From contig JAJEKV010000001.1 of NCBI GenBank assembly GCA_021234155.1, positions 2,534,707 through 2,598,706 of the forward strand: 64,000 nt of DNA. The letters run 5' to 3'. Position numbers and translations under genes: made by a program. Shown here piece after piece: positions 1-11,830 of the stretch. The stretch is from Isoetes taiwanensis. Its lineage: Eukaryota > Streptophyta > Lycopodiopsida > Isoetales > Isoetaceae. Positions within the stretch are counted from its first letter, which is position 1. Each line of letters starts with the position of its first letter. The notes under the pieces are model-generated. The model did not search any database. It saw only the letters and a list, made by a program, of their open reading frames with translations, and was not told the DNA's origin.

Positions 1-107
1 AATTTAAGGTCATAAATGGATTCTAGGCTGTCTAACGGTCTTATTGCAACAATTTTCAGGCGATTTGGAGCTCTGTAGCTCAAGTTATGGAAGTTCAAAG
101 TTTGGAG

Positions 108-175
108 GTCTCACAGGTAGCGCCCTGCTCAAAAACTAAAGTTTAGTTCTTTGACCAGGCGCGAGCTGTGAGATC
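108..175. repeat. Long imperfect palindrome P1
   Basis: About 68 bp, beginning GTCTCACA and ending TGTGAGATC. The inner arms are GCGCC / GGCGC and the centre is AACTAAAGTTTAGTT. It belongs to a family of six in this window (also 263, 13623, 13836, 15476, 15679). It could fold as a cruciform or an RNA hairpin, or act as a paired protein-binding site. Confidence 0.85.
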
Positions 176-262
176 TTGCACATTTTTAAGTAATTTAAGT
201 AATTTAAACATACCATATTACTTTTCTCAAATTCATCAAGTTTAGTGTGTTCTTGGCTCGAT

Positions 263-329
263 GTCTCACAGCTTGCGCCTCGCTCAAAAACTAAAGTTTA
301 GTTCTTTGACCAGGCGCGAGCTGTGAGAC
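263..329. repeat. Long imperfect palindrome P2
   Basis: Same family as P1 with an almost identical core, and perfect outer arms GTCTCACAGCT / AGCTGTGAGAC. The spacer between P1 and P2 resembles the spacer between the palindromes at 13623 and 13836. This shows the pair is a conserved unit and not two chance hairpins. Confidence 0.88.
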
Positions 330-2461
330 CACCTCACTTTGGCAAAATTTTTGGCTCATTTTTTTTTAATTTTATTAAGTCCCAATTTACTTAATTGTTA
401 CTAGCTTAGCATAACTACAAAAATGAGAAAGAAAAATTTTCCCACTTTTCGAAGCTTAAGGATCCTACCAAGTTAGTACTCTTTGGGAGCGTGGCGGTTT
501 TGCTCTTGGTCTCCACGAACATTGCTCGATACCACTTGCGGCGTCCCCCCTACTCGTATCACGATGCCCGCACCGTATACAAGCGGAGTTCATCCCCGCA
601 CCCGACCACACACGATCTGATAGGGGCCCTCCACATATCAATGGCCGGACCGAGAGTCCACGATTGGGAAGAGTGAAGGGGTCATTTTACCCCGCCTTCC
701 TCGGGGGCCTACCTAGGCTGCGGAAGCGTAAACATACACGTCAAGAACATAACATCATATATCCACCTCGAAGGGTGGTCCATCACATCTGCATAGACAA
801 AGATCAGGCACAATACATATGGGAAATCCTACCCAAGGCTCGGACTCAAAGGGATGGCCCGACGGCTTGGTCTCCGAGTTCATTGCGCATGGTAATTCAT
901 GGCAATGGATTTGGCTGGCATAAGAACATGGCTTAGGGTTGTCCACTCCATCCGCCCTCCCCCGCGCACACTTTGCGAGAGTAGGCTGAAAAGTGTTGGG
1001 ACTGTTGTAGCCAGGGTGCATAGCCAAAGGGGCTACTCGTCTGGTTACATCTCCCCCACCAGATGGGGGCGGTAGGGATCACTCCTCGAGAGATCTACAT
1101 GTTGACTCAAGGTGACTGGGGGCCACTGCCCCTTATTAGACTTGAACTCACCGGAAGGTCATATCCACCACCCCACGAGTGTCGAGCCCATGCCTTGCCC
1201 ACACGCAGTGGCAAGCCATTAGACCTAGTCACAATGATCCCCGGTAGGCCTTACACACCCGAGAGGGATGGTTCAAGAGTCGAACACGAACCTCCTCCTT
1301 AGCCCGGTCTGGCCCCTTCACCCACAACCGGTGTGGTTCTTGTGCCTGAGGCGAAATCTAGTAATACACTAAGAGGGACTATCTAGGAGCATCATCTACT
1401 AAGCTTCAAGTCTCTACCCCCCTTCCCAATACAATGAGTCCACGAGAATACGTCCGTCCATCATATCAACATAAAGGAAATGAGAACTAATCTATCTCAT
1501 AGAGTTAGGTTCTTTAGTTAGAGTCAATCTTGGCTACTAAGGGTGATTTAATAGGCTAAACCTACTGGTTTGAAGGCTGGAATAAGGTTTAGGCTATTCA
1601 ATCGACCAAATACCTGATCCCTGGTTCACTCCTCTCGATCCAAAGGCGTCCATGTCTACCGTTACGCTCGAAATGCGGTCGGGAGGACGATCGACAAGCT
1701 TGAGCTGCCGCGGACCGGATCGTGGGAGTTGGAATTGACTCCTCGGTGGCCGAATCTTGAGGAAGGTCTGTGGGCAAAAGGGAAAGTTAGGGTTTGGTGC
1801 CTTATGTAGGCTATCAGTTAGGTTTAGGGTTTCCATGACCTTTGGTCTACCTTTAATGGGTTAAAGGTCTAAAGCGCGCGCATTGCTAAGTGTTAGCACC
1901 ATTGCAAGTTGCCCCCTAGGGTGACCTTGCTTGGGTACACGCCGCCATTACACGCCGATTGGGGATTTGGCGGTACGCTGCGTTTGGTCAAAGATATCGA
2001 TACGTCACGGGACCAGATATCTTGGCTTTGAACGTCCACAGTTCCACTCGGATTTTTTTGACCCGGTAGAATTTTACGTCGAAACGTCACAGTTACATCG
2101 ACCATTCCAGTCCCAGGTATGTCATTGATCTCTATATTTCATAATCCAATGACTGAGATGGTTCATCCATGAGTTTTAGCCAGCTTATTATCAGAGCAAT
2201 CTTGCTGTTTTAATATAAATGTCAATACAAATTTTCTTCCAAGAGAAAGATGTGTACATTACCATTACAATTGTTACACAGGATGAGTTGTTTTACAAGC
2301 AATAGTAATAGAGTTATGTACTAATCTGAACTGGTCTGACAAGATGCAAATAGAATTATGGCAAACCAACAAGTTGATAATTGAAGCATGCCATTGCTTT
2401 TGAAGGACGATGACATTATATAAAATTAATTAACGGCTTCTGATTTGAATGCACGTATCTG

Positions 2462-2635
2462 TTAAAGAGACACAATGATATGAGCCCTCAGAGGATCAGA
2501 GAATGGATGGCTTACCATGCTAGATTCTTCGGCCCCAGATCACATTTTGTGTTGCATGATGCAGGAGGCATTCATCCAGATGTTCAAAAAGTTTTAGAGC
2601 CTTGGGTTTTTTTTTATGATGGTTTTAAAGCCTAG
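2462..2635 (+). pseudogene. GT92 / galactan synthase (GALS)-like exon fragment
   Basis: The plus-strand frame from about 2483 reads SPQRIREWMAYHARFFGPRS, then a HFVLHDAGG...HPDV...VLEPWV segment, and then hits TAG at 2633. This is characteristic of plant GT92 (DUF23) beta-1,4-galactan synthases, Golgi enzymes that extend pectic galactan side chains. Only about 42 residues are convincing. After EPWV the reading runs into a T-run and the expected continuation (QDIRxQ...YHNQF) is not visible nearby. The fragment may be one exon of a gene with long AT-rich introns or a captured or dead piece. Identification is from family memory, with no alignment run. Confidence 0.6.
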
Positions 2636-5448
2636 ACAACATATAGAGCACCAGAAACGTAATCCTTTCATGATGTCTGACCTTTCACTACAAAAAAATG
2701 GGGAAAAGAATTATGAAAATGATTTCTCAGACAAGAAAAAAAAGGGATAAAATTGCAGTTTCTTGATATGCAGATGCTTATAAGCTTCCTTTAATTTTGC
2801 ACAGATTGCACCATTTAATTAGTTTCATAAGAGAGGGGCCGTACTCATTTAACTCAAATTTAAACAAATCATCGGTCTATAATGAAATAAACTCAATTTT
2901 TTTTTCTTTCCAAATGTAGTCTAAGGATCTTCAGACTGGCCTGCGGCATTTTAAACCTAATTAACAGTTGTATCTAGAGTCTAAAATACAGATATATGAT
3001 CGGAGAAGGTTAACAAGATTAAGCTCTGGAGGGAAAAAAGATGACCACATACGTTGAATTAAGAACTGAGATAGTAGTAGAAATGTAAAATGAAACATCT
3101 TTTGTTAACATCAAGCACCTTCTTCCTGTCTAAATTTGATGCAACAAAGATGTATAGAATCTTGCGAACAATATGCATCATGCCTGCATGGATGGAAGCC
3201 AAGACCAAAGGATGTTAAATATAGGCGATTATTCAATGCTCTGAAGTCAGACCAACCTTATAAATTCTAGCAGCAATTTGGACTGTCCAAAATTTGATCT
3301 TTATTATTTTGTGCTTGGCATGGTGGTACAATATAGCGCACCTCATTAGTTGAGGAGGCCATAGTCATCAAGATGATCATTGTACCGCAACACCTTTCTT
3401 CTAACCTTTGAAGTGTCTACCCATGTAACAAGATCCTCCACGCTTCTTATCACAAAAAATGTTGGGTCTGTGATTGTATCTATTTTAACATGAAAATCTG
3501 AATGGAAGTGAAGGAGTCGAGTTCATATTAAAATTCTTTCATAAGTTTTAAAGTTCAATTTTGGATCTATTTGTATGTAAATAGGCATAGACTAATAAAC
3601 TATCTCAGCGCCAAACAAGCCGATTATCTGCCATATCCAAATCAAATAATTAATAACAAAAGAAATAATCAAGAATTGAAATGCCATCCAGCTAATGCAG
3701 AAATTGATCACCTGGCATATCATGCCAGTAATTGGCTTAGCCTGATAGCTCGCCACATATTTAAAAGAGGCAGATTAAAGTGCGCAGATGCAAGCAAATA
3801 AGAAAGGTTATAGTGGTAAGTGAGTTTGACTTTTCAAAAAAACCATTTCATTTCATGTCATCATTATTCTTTCATATATGTGGCCCTTCTATTGATTAGG
3901 GTAATAAATTTCTTTTAACAACGTTCCTACCTTTCAAACTTTTGATATAGGCACTGGCCAGATTTTGTATAATGTGGTATAACGAAATCTCATTGAAGAA
4001 TATGTATTTCAAGCAGTAAAGATATACGGACATTCAAGTAAGGACTAGCATTCTGAGAGTGGTCAATTCCATTGACATTCGATCCTTTTGGGCCTTCCTT
4101 TAGAACAAATTCCAAAGGACTTATTATCAAACATGTAATAGCAGCACCTTTATGCTGCTACCATAAACTTGCTTACTATATCAGAACACCTGCCTATATA
4201 AATCATCTACTATTCTTCAATCCATTATATGCTGCCATATACATATTTCATAAGACCACCAACTATAATTCACTATTGTCCACAACCTTAAGCATGTATT
4301 GCAAGGCAACTCATAAACATAAGCCCTGCTCTATTGTCTTTTTGTTATGATCACAAACAACTTATAAAAGGCTTATAAAAGCACTTATATCTATGCAAAC
4401 TTCTCGAAGACATGCACAACACCAGAACCCAGTATACTAACCACACATAATACCTCATACCAAAGTTATGCTTTGCCTGCATCGTCTAGCAAGTTTACCA
4501 TCAAACAACTATAAAAACTCTGCTTAACCATATGCACTCCTTGACACTCAAGCAACGCCTTGCAACACCATATTATCCCTGTACTCATACTAACAGAAAA
4601 AGCACCTTAATCCATTAAGCAACTATATGAAGCTATCCTATGAACTCTTGGGCAAAAACATGGATCTAAATCAACAAGAATTTTAATCTTTTTCTGAGCA
4701 TCCACATCAGACTTAATCATAAAATAAAAAGAAAACTTCTGTGAGATGCATTTTGAGTTGTTCCATATTTCGATTTTTAAGCCCCAAAGTTGTTCTTCCA
4801 AACGCGTTTTTGCTATAGTACCAGATGGGAGGGATACAGTCAGAGCATCACATGGCCCTCTGGGATAAGCCCTTTTAGGCATCATTCTAAATCGAGTAGC
4901 AGCATGATAATCTAGACCTAAGTACAGGGTTTGGTTTGAGCCTCGGATATGGCAACCAAACTATGGCATTGTAGCATCTCCAGATCTACACTAACCAGCT
5001 CAGTATCAATGCTAATGATTTTTCCAAATCTCCCTTGAATGATTTCGGCCATGTATTTTCACTATCGTGACTATTTTGGCACTTCCGCTATCCATATTTT
5101 TGGCTCCTCAGAACTACGTGCACTAAAGAAAATCGAACTGACCCGAGTATCCATGCGGAGTATCTGCCATATCTTGTTCCGGTTACACAGTAATAAGAGC
5201 CTCGCACACTAAGGAGAGTGACACTAAGTAGAGTTTTTTTCCATTATGGCTTCAATTCCTGCACTGTACTCCATGCCTCTCGGATTATATGTCTCCACAT
5301 GCTTCCTAGCCTATATTTGTTGACAATCACAGCACTCCATGATGGTGTTGATGTAAACATCTACTCTTCGTAAATATCCCAATGGCTGACTTGATCTTAG
5401 TTGTTTCCAGCGTGGCTCTGAACACATCGTCCATTTCTAGTTGTTGGA
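2636..5448. other. AT-rich stretch with no assignable gene
   Basis: AT-rich, intron- or spacer-like DNA between the GT92-like exon and the LINE. Short open frames exist (plus 3571-3801 and 4072-4350, minus 4607-4885) but none resembles a family I recognise. A well-formed splice donor (CAG|GTATGT) lies just upstream at about 2115. The region could be introns of the decayed GALS-like gene. No promoter or repeat was identified. Confidence 0.4.
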
Positions 5449-8175
5449 TTTTTTTTTTTTTTGAAGAACTGTGTCAGCAATATATTAAAAGAATGGTAAT
5501 GTTACAAAGCAAGTGAGGAGGAAGGAGAACTGCCCCAAAGAGACAAAATGATACCTCGACCTCCACAACAACCGCAACTCTACTGTATTAAACCGCCATC
5601 ACCATCTACCACACCCAAGAAGTCCTGCCAAATGGAAAACTTCCGCCTACTAATCCCGGAACACCAAAAAGCTTTGAAAATAGCTTGTACCGAGTCGAGG
5701 AATCGAGAGAGGCCGCAGTCGCTGAATCCCCCGAAGATCCACAACCGCCAGCCGCCTCCAAATCAACCACACCAACCAAGCCACGCCGGATGCAAGGCTT
5801 GTCTGCTGCACGAGCGCCAAGCACCGTGATATACATGAAGCAAGAATTGTTGGCTATTCAATCTCACACCAAACAGAGCCGACAATCCTGGGCAACCCGC
5901 AAGTGAGGGCATAAAACCGCATAAATGCTCCACCGCCTCAATGATGAAGGCCACAACAAGGGGCAAAGAGGGCTCACACCCGCCTTAAACCGACTCACAA
6001 GGACATTCACCCGTCGACATGGTGTACCACACGCCATGTAAGCACCCGAACCTTCCGATTGGGGAAGTGAGCTCCATGTCCGCCCAAACCGAGCCCATCG
6101 AGAACCCGAAGCTGCGAGAGACCACTTGCCTCGAAAGGGGCAGTGTCATGAATAGCCAACACCCTAAGAACAAGACCGCACAAAACAAGAAGATACAACA
6201 TCTGGATGAACCTTCCAAACCTGCACCACCACATCACCCTGAGGGACTATAGGTATGTGTAGCGGAATACTCCCCGCCACTTGTTCCCAGATAGCCTTGG
6301 CCATCGTCGCCTTCAGCGTAAAGCGAGCTCGAAAGAACTCCCACGAAGCTAGCTGACCATCCCAATACCAATCCTCCAAGGTGAGCACAGCAGCTCGCCT
6401 CCAACGGGCCTGCGTCCGAGCATGCACAGTGGCAGCCAAGGGCAAGTACGCAGGGGGTAGAGGAACCCACAAGAAAGGAGAAGAGTGGTGATAAACTGAG
6501 GCATAATCTAGCTGGAAGAGCACACGCACGTGATCCCAAGCCCGCAACACCCCCGTGAGAAAAGGGGATGCATGTGGGAAAGGCCGGAGACCATACAACA
6601 GTGCCCAGGGCAACTCTACATGCACAGACGACTTTCCAAATGCCACACAATGGCGAAGAGATTGCCACAATAGTGCCGCACCAGGAGAAGATGCTCCATC
6701 CTGCAGAATGCTCCAAATAAACTTAGAGACCAACACCTTACTATGCAAAGGCTAAATCCGTAATGGCTAAGCCCCTATCCTCCCGGGGAGACACTTCCAC
6801 CAAGCCACTTTAACAACCGCCCTTCATCATCCCCCGCCCACACAAAATTTAACAATCCAATCCAAAGCCCTACCCCTCGGAGCTAACATCGCAGATGCTG
6901 TATACACATGAGTGCTACAAAGTACTGACTTGGCAATAGTGATCCTACCTGCCATGGACAACTTGCTACCCTTCCACCAATTGAGGTGTTTCTGCAACCC
7001 CTGCAAAATCTCATCCCACACCCTCCCCATGGAAACATCCCTCCAAAGGAATACCCAACAAATTAGTACACACATTACCGGAAGCACCTTCCAAGGGAAT
7101 AGAGCCAAACAAGGGGAGGCGGAGTCAATCTGGCCCATAATGCGGAGCATTTGCCCCAATTCGTAAGAATGCCCGAGGCCAAGAGAAAGTATCCAGCAAA
7201 ACCCTTCACATTCCGCAAATTTCTTCTCCGCCACCAAGAAGAAAAAAGTGTCATCGGCGAATCGGTTAATAATCTGCTGACTACCATCCCGCATCCAAGC
7301 CCATCCACCACCCTCCTCCACCGCAGCCCAAAAACAATCGAGACAAAGGCTCCGCCACAATCGTAAACAAAAATGGTGCCAAAGGGCACCCCGACGCACC
7401 CCTCCGCCTAAGGAGAAAAGGCGGAGGGTTCACCCCCGCACACCACCGTGAGTCTGCGGCCGACCTATGCAACATGATCGTTTCTGTAAAGCGTGGACCA
7501 CAGCCCAACGCTAACATCATGGCGCATAAGAACTCCTAACTGGACACTATCATAAGCTTTGGCAAAGTCAAGCTTAAGATAGGCAATGCCTTGACTCGCT
7601 CTCCTGGCCCAATAAAGGCCCTCATAAGCCGCGGCAACATTAGTCAAAATGTTCCTCCCAGAACAAACCCGCATCGCACCTTACTAATGGAAGAAGTCAA
7701 CACCGCCAACTTCCAGGCCGAGGGGCTTTTGTAATAATCTTGTACACAGAGGACAACAAGGATATAGGCCTCCAATCATTAATAGTAGAAGGTCATTAAC
7801 ATTAGGAATCAAGGAAATGCATGCGGTATTCAAGATCCTATCCATGTGAGAAGACTGCAGCAACTCAAGATACACTGCACATGACTCACCACCCCACTCC
7901 CAATAAGTCTGAAAAACTCCACAGGATGCCATCCAGCCCAGGACATTTATCCTTGGCCATGTACATACATGCCTCCGCTTAAATCCTCTCCGAGAGCTCG
8001 CTCCAAGCTCTCACGCAGGTGAGGCAAAATAGATGGCTTAATGCCCCAAAACAAGCTCCCGTGATCTCCCGCCATAGGGAAGAGGCGCAGCAAAACCCCG
8101 AGAAATGAGCATGCACATACCGCAACTCACGGATCCTCCAAAGTCCGCCATCGTGCAAAGCAAGGGACGGGGACT
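5449..8175 (-). mobile_element. L1-type LINE (non-LTR retrotransposon), 5'-truncated, decayed
   Basis: A T-run at about 5449-5462 is the poly(A) tail of a minus-strand insertion. Reading minus from 8175 down: a K-PG-DG segment (about 7930-7980), ISLIP (7780-7830), GRNILTNVAAA followed by LKLDFAKAYDSV (7530-7665), a GCPLAPFLF block (about 7370-7400), the catalytic FADD at 7250-7261, and a post-RT segment KLSMAGRITIAKS (about 6930-6970). Then comes a C-terminal W-rich domain to about 6160. This is the reverse-transcriptase half of the element's second ORF, used for target-primed reverse transcription. The frame shifts at least three times, so the copy is dead. The endonuclease and ORF1 parts are missing. 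It is the same family as the plus-strand LINE at 24725-27775, with matching segments throughout. Confidence 0.9.
7250..7261 (-). other. RT catalytic FADD motif of the minus-strand LINE
   Basis: The context RFADDTFFFL on the minus strand is the metal-binding YxDD/FADD box of non-LTR reverse transcriptases. It is intact even though the surrounding frame is broken. The equivalent box is not recognisable in the plus-strand copy. Confidence 0.85.
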
Positions 8176-8520
8176 ATAGATGTCGTGATATCGCCACCGC
8201 TTAGTTGCTCGACTAGAATTGAGAGCTCAGGTTATGAATCGGCAACAAGAATCAGCAACAACGCAATAGCATCATTTAATTTCCTTATAGTATACAGAAT
8301 CGACTTCTCTTTTGCAGTACAAAATCGATCTGAGCATATTCGGCCGCTTCTGGCTCACAAAAACTACGTGTCATTTCTGGCATTTTCAAAATAATAATAT
8401 GCATGGATTTTAGTTGTTGTTTTTTTGCAAAAAAAGCAACAAAGAACTACACATAGAGCAAATTTTGGGGTGGTTCTGATGACAAGGACCAGAGATTTCT
8501 TCAGGCCAATCTTCATAAAG
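8176..8520. other. Spacer, nothing recognised
   Basis: AT-leaning sequence between the LINE 5' truncation point and the next reading frame. A 69-codon plus-strand frame here has no recognisable motif. Confidence 0.4.
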
Positions 8521-9369
8521 TCATGGTATCAAGTATTGTATTGTCTGAAGTAGCAATTTTGATTGATTGTGAAAGCATGACTTTGAAGTATGATTTAAGC
8601 CACTTCTCCCTCGGGACACAGAGGGCAACCCTCCGTGCGTAGCACCTTGTTTCTCTAGCTTGCAAATCCTTCTGTAGAACCATTGACACATCTGTTGCAA
8701 TGAATTACCACATGAACCTCGATGTTGGGTGAACCTAAAAAAAGCATTCTTGGCTTGTTTATGTGACTTCTCCATTCCTTGCATATTCCATATTCCCAAG
8801 CTCCCGTACTGTTTGACAAACCACAAACCGTGGGCGTGAAGTATACAAATGTAATGTGTAACATTGCATTCTCCCCATGCTCGTATAAACGACTTCGTGA
8901 ATTCAATTACTGCTATTTTGAATTCATCTAACTTTCCACCCACCATTTTCTTCTCTGCCATTAAAGCTACCAGACTGCTCAGGTTCTACCAAGCTTTAAT
9001 TTTCTTCAGTTTTTTCCTCCCACGTGAAGTGCGGTCATCTTCTGCTACCAACAAGTCCTTGTACCCCTCCCACTTACCAGCTGGCAAGGATCCATTCTTA
9101 TGTAATTTTGTACAAGGCAGAAATCTTTTCGCTTTCACCCCGCCCATAGACGACTTACAAGGCACCTTCCCTCTCTTCTTAAGATCTTGCAAGATTTTAT
9201 AGTCACCACCATGAAGACCAAGATCAGAAAGTACATTCTCAATATCTTTCATATACTTTTCTCTGGCCGATTGTGGAGACTTATTCCACGCAAAGAGAAT
9301 GCTCATGTACAACATCTTGTCCACTATTCTTAAGAAGGCATGGAGAGTGCATACGTGTACTCTCTTCAC
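8521..9369 (-). pseudogene. Transposon-type protein of unknown family, one in-frame stop
   Basis: Two minus-strand frames (9369-8986 and 8961-8521) are in the same phase, separated by one TAG, giving about 283 codons. Part 1 has CTLHAFLRIVDKML, then a charged segment with SDLGLHGGDYKILQDL. Part 2 has FIRAWGECNVTHYICILHAH, then KQYGSLGIWNMQGMEKSHKQ, then FFRFTQHRG. The order of a His-rich LH segment, a Y-x-H-x-L-x-x-H segment and a G-x-EK-x(H/N) segment ending in TxHRG resembles uncharacterised transposon-linked proteins of lower animals and plants, possibly a KDZ/Plavaka-type transposase C-terminus. That assignment is from memory and weak. It is the best-preserved long frame in the left half of the window. 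The stop may be an assembly error. Confidence 0.45.
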
Positions 9370-11240
9370 AGGAATTGCAAGCCAATCAGAGCTTCTTTAC
9401 CCTTACAGGAAAAATGAATAAGCTCCGATGCACCACGCGCCCAAAGATCAATATTCATTGCACCAGAAAGCTAAAGAGCATTCTCGTCGACCTGTTTTTT
9501 CTAGTTACATTGATTTTTGTAGGGCAAACAGTTCTTGGGCACCTCAACCCGGAATTGGCCTTTCATTTTCTGTTATGAAGAAGAAATTAACTCATTGTCA
9601 TTGCCTGAAATCTACAGAACTGTTACCTCTACCATAGAACAGAAAGTTTGACAGGCTTTGATCGCTTTGAGAGCTCCGTAGTTCGGCGTCCAAAACTGAT
9701 GCAATTCTTCACCAAAATATGAAGGAAGAAGTGAGATTTCCTTTGGATTTGGGTGAGGATTGACATCAATCCAAAATTCGAAATGCCCTCCAACACTTTG
9801 GCGCCCAATTGAGGCATTGTTGTGGTATCCTCAAGTAAGCACTGCTAAAGCTTCAGCTCTTGGGAAGGTGGGTTGGGGGGCTTTTGCCCATATCTGCAGG
9901 TTCGGGTAGCCATGTAAGCCCAAATTTGGGTGGGCTTACAAGGGCGTTAATAGACTCCACCAAGCCTCTAATGCATCGGGACTTTCCAGAATGCCGCTAT
10001 CTGCAAACGTGCTATTCTGTAGTTTTACTTTTACGTTTATACAAATATCTTTATTCATGTTATAGGTTGTTAGCTGATTGAGTGGCAATTGCAGAAACAG
10101 TCAAATTCTGGACTATTGCATAAACAGTCAAATTCTCTAATATTTGAATAATCACTACAACATATAGGTGAGTTTATTGGTCTTGAAATTCTCGAAGATT
10201 ATTAAGAATTAAGTAAAGATTGATATGGTTGTGATATATTGCAAAATTAAAACTTCTATTCTCAGATATATTGGTTTAAGTGGCAGTGGGTCAACTGGAC
10301 CAATTCTGGTCCATAGATCAGGAATGGTCCCCGGGACCACTCTAGTGTTAAACAAATGGTGGTGCCCGCGTCCTACTTTTTAATCTTTAAGCTTAAATAG
10401 CAACGCTATTGAGGCATTCATTTTTTTGCCCAGAATCACTTTAAGACTATTAAATATTAAAGCCTGATCAAAAATGCCGAAGGACCAAGTTTGTGCTTCA
10501 AAATTTGCCAGTAAGCACAAATGGATTTCTGCAATTCTTTAGCAAGATGTGAGGCGCAACACCATTCCAGGCGATTCAACAAATCCAACAAGTATAAATT
10601 GATCTCCGGCAACAAGGACACAAACTTCAGCAGCATAGTCAGCACTATTTCAAGCAGATCCAGCATCGCCACCACAACCCAACCTGTTCTAATGCCATAT
10701 CTGGCGAGAGCAACCCCTCCTGCTTCTTACCGCAAGAAATTGGGGAATGCCAAAGAAAATCTCTGCCAAAGAAAATCTCTGCCGTCTAACTGTCACAAAT
10801 GTCAAAAACCCTAACCAATCCCAAACAATTGCAACCGCCTATTTAGAATATTTTATGGGATATTACATCAAATCAAGGCCTTCTATACGTCACTCCACCC
10901 TCCAACAAGAGGGTTGCCCCCTTGGTTCGAGAAATTCCCCGGAAGTCTTGTAGACTACCGGTTCAAAAACAAAAAACTCGTGTTAACAAAAAACTCGTGT
11001 TTGAGGCTGGGTCTTCCGTGCGGCAATTGGTTAGTCTGGGGGTGGATATTTTGGGTGAATCATATGTGTTGTATCAAGATATACCGCAATGTCCACCGCC
11101 TCTTTGACAAATGTTAAAAATCGTGGTTGGTTTCAGATTCGTGGATCTTCCTCCCGACCTGATGGTGCCTCGATTTCTTGGTTTCTATGGCTAATGGCCC
11201 GGGTGTATATTTAGCTCATTCTATTGTGTAGGTCCCTAAG
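9370..11240. other. Unassigned stretch
   Basis: Mixed AT-rich DNA with short frames only. A minus-strand frame at 10457-10675 is Leu-rich and unrecognised. At 10700-10790 there is a short direct repeat (GCCAAAGAAAATCTCTGCC). At 10917-11105 two plus frames give a weak, frame-shifted resemblance to an RNase III signature, which I did not accept. Confidence 0.35.
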
Positions 11241-11830
11241 ATCCGTGGTTGCCCCGCCGCTTTTGCAGCCCGGCCCATTTCTTCCGCGTAGTGGTCCCCG
11301 CATTTTTCTTCCGATTGAAGCTTTTGAATGGCTCGATCCGGCGGATGTTTCCATCTATTGTGCTACTATCCGACCCCGCTGATGATCCCGCCGGTGCTTG
11401 TGATGTGGTAGGGGTTGCGGGTGCTTATGCGAAATCCCGGATTCCTCCCGCTCCCGAGGCAACATGCAGAGGACTCCCGGATGCAGTGGGAGTTGACGAG
11501 GTGGTGTGGTGGGAGAGGTGGTGGACGAGGCAAAGGGTGCTTTGCTGGGCCGGGCCGCATTGATGGCGGGGCTAGGGGACGGGTGGCTCGCCAGGAGGGC
11601 CTGGATTTGGTTGTGGCTAGTCTGGTATGTGGAGTGGGAGGGTCCGTGATCCCGCCGGGGATGTCCCTGGAGCGGCATGTGCCGAGCATGAGGTGGCCGA
11701 GCAACCGTGGAGGTAGAGACTAATGTGGCCCATGACCTATAGAGAAGATGGGGGACTTCCCAACACGGTTGGAAGTGGAGGTCACGAGAGTGGCTGTGGG
11801 TCACATTGGCGGATTAATCCTCCGCTCTAG
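11241..11830 (+). other. GC-rich coding-like stretch, unassigned
   Basis: A GC-rich block with a 102-codon plus frame (11415-11723) containing a GGRGGGRGKG run and many charged residues. It could be the degraded end of a retroelement gag or of the gene that leads into copy B. No zinc knuckle or other diagnostic motif was found. Confidence 0.25.

Larger units (their letters stand above)
1..2130 (-). repeat. Dispersed module, copy A (inverted relative to B and C)
   Basis: Read on the minus strand, this stretch matches 11831-13930 (copy B) and 23290-24720 (copy C) in order. Shared landmarks are a CCTAGGGGG block (about 1913-1921), an AAACCCTAA-type telo-box region (about 1780-1830), a segment with CTCATTGTATTGGGAAGGGG (about 1415-1440), one with CCCTTTGGCTATGCA (about 1018-1036), and a block near 425-470 (AAAGTGGGAAAA on the minus strand). 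On the minus strand a conserved ATG (about 1652) opens about a dozen codons ending at GGATCAG|GT, a good splice donor. Copy B keeps the ATG and the GGATCAG, but not the GT. This could be the 5' part of a transcribed element. The left end runs off the window beyond two palindromes. No LTR ends (TG...CA with target-site duplication) were found, so the class is unknown. Confidence 0.7.

Noticed and set aside
108-329. CRISPR-like repeat-spacer arrangement
   Set aside because: Only two units, the repeats are palindromes of about 65 bp, and the context is eukaryotic.
8864-9202. Plus-strand frame of 112 codons
   Set aside because: Shadow of the minus-strand transposon-type frame at 8521-9369.
10917-11105. 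RNase III-like text (DYRFKNKKLVL, then LGESYVLY)
   Set aside because: It needs a frame change and lacks the ERLEFLGD core, so it is not convincing.
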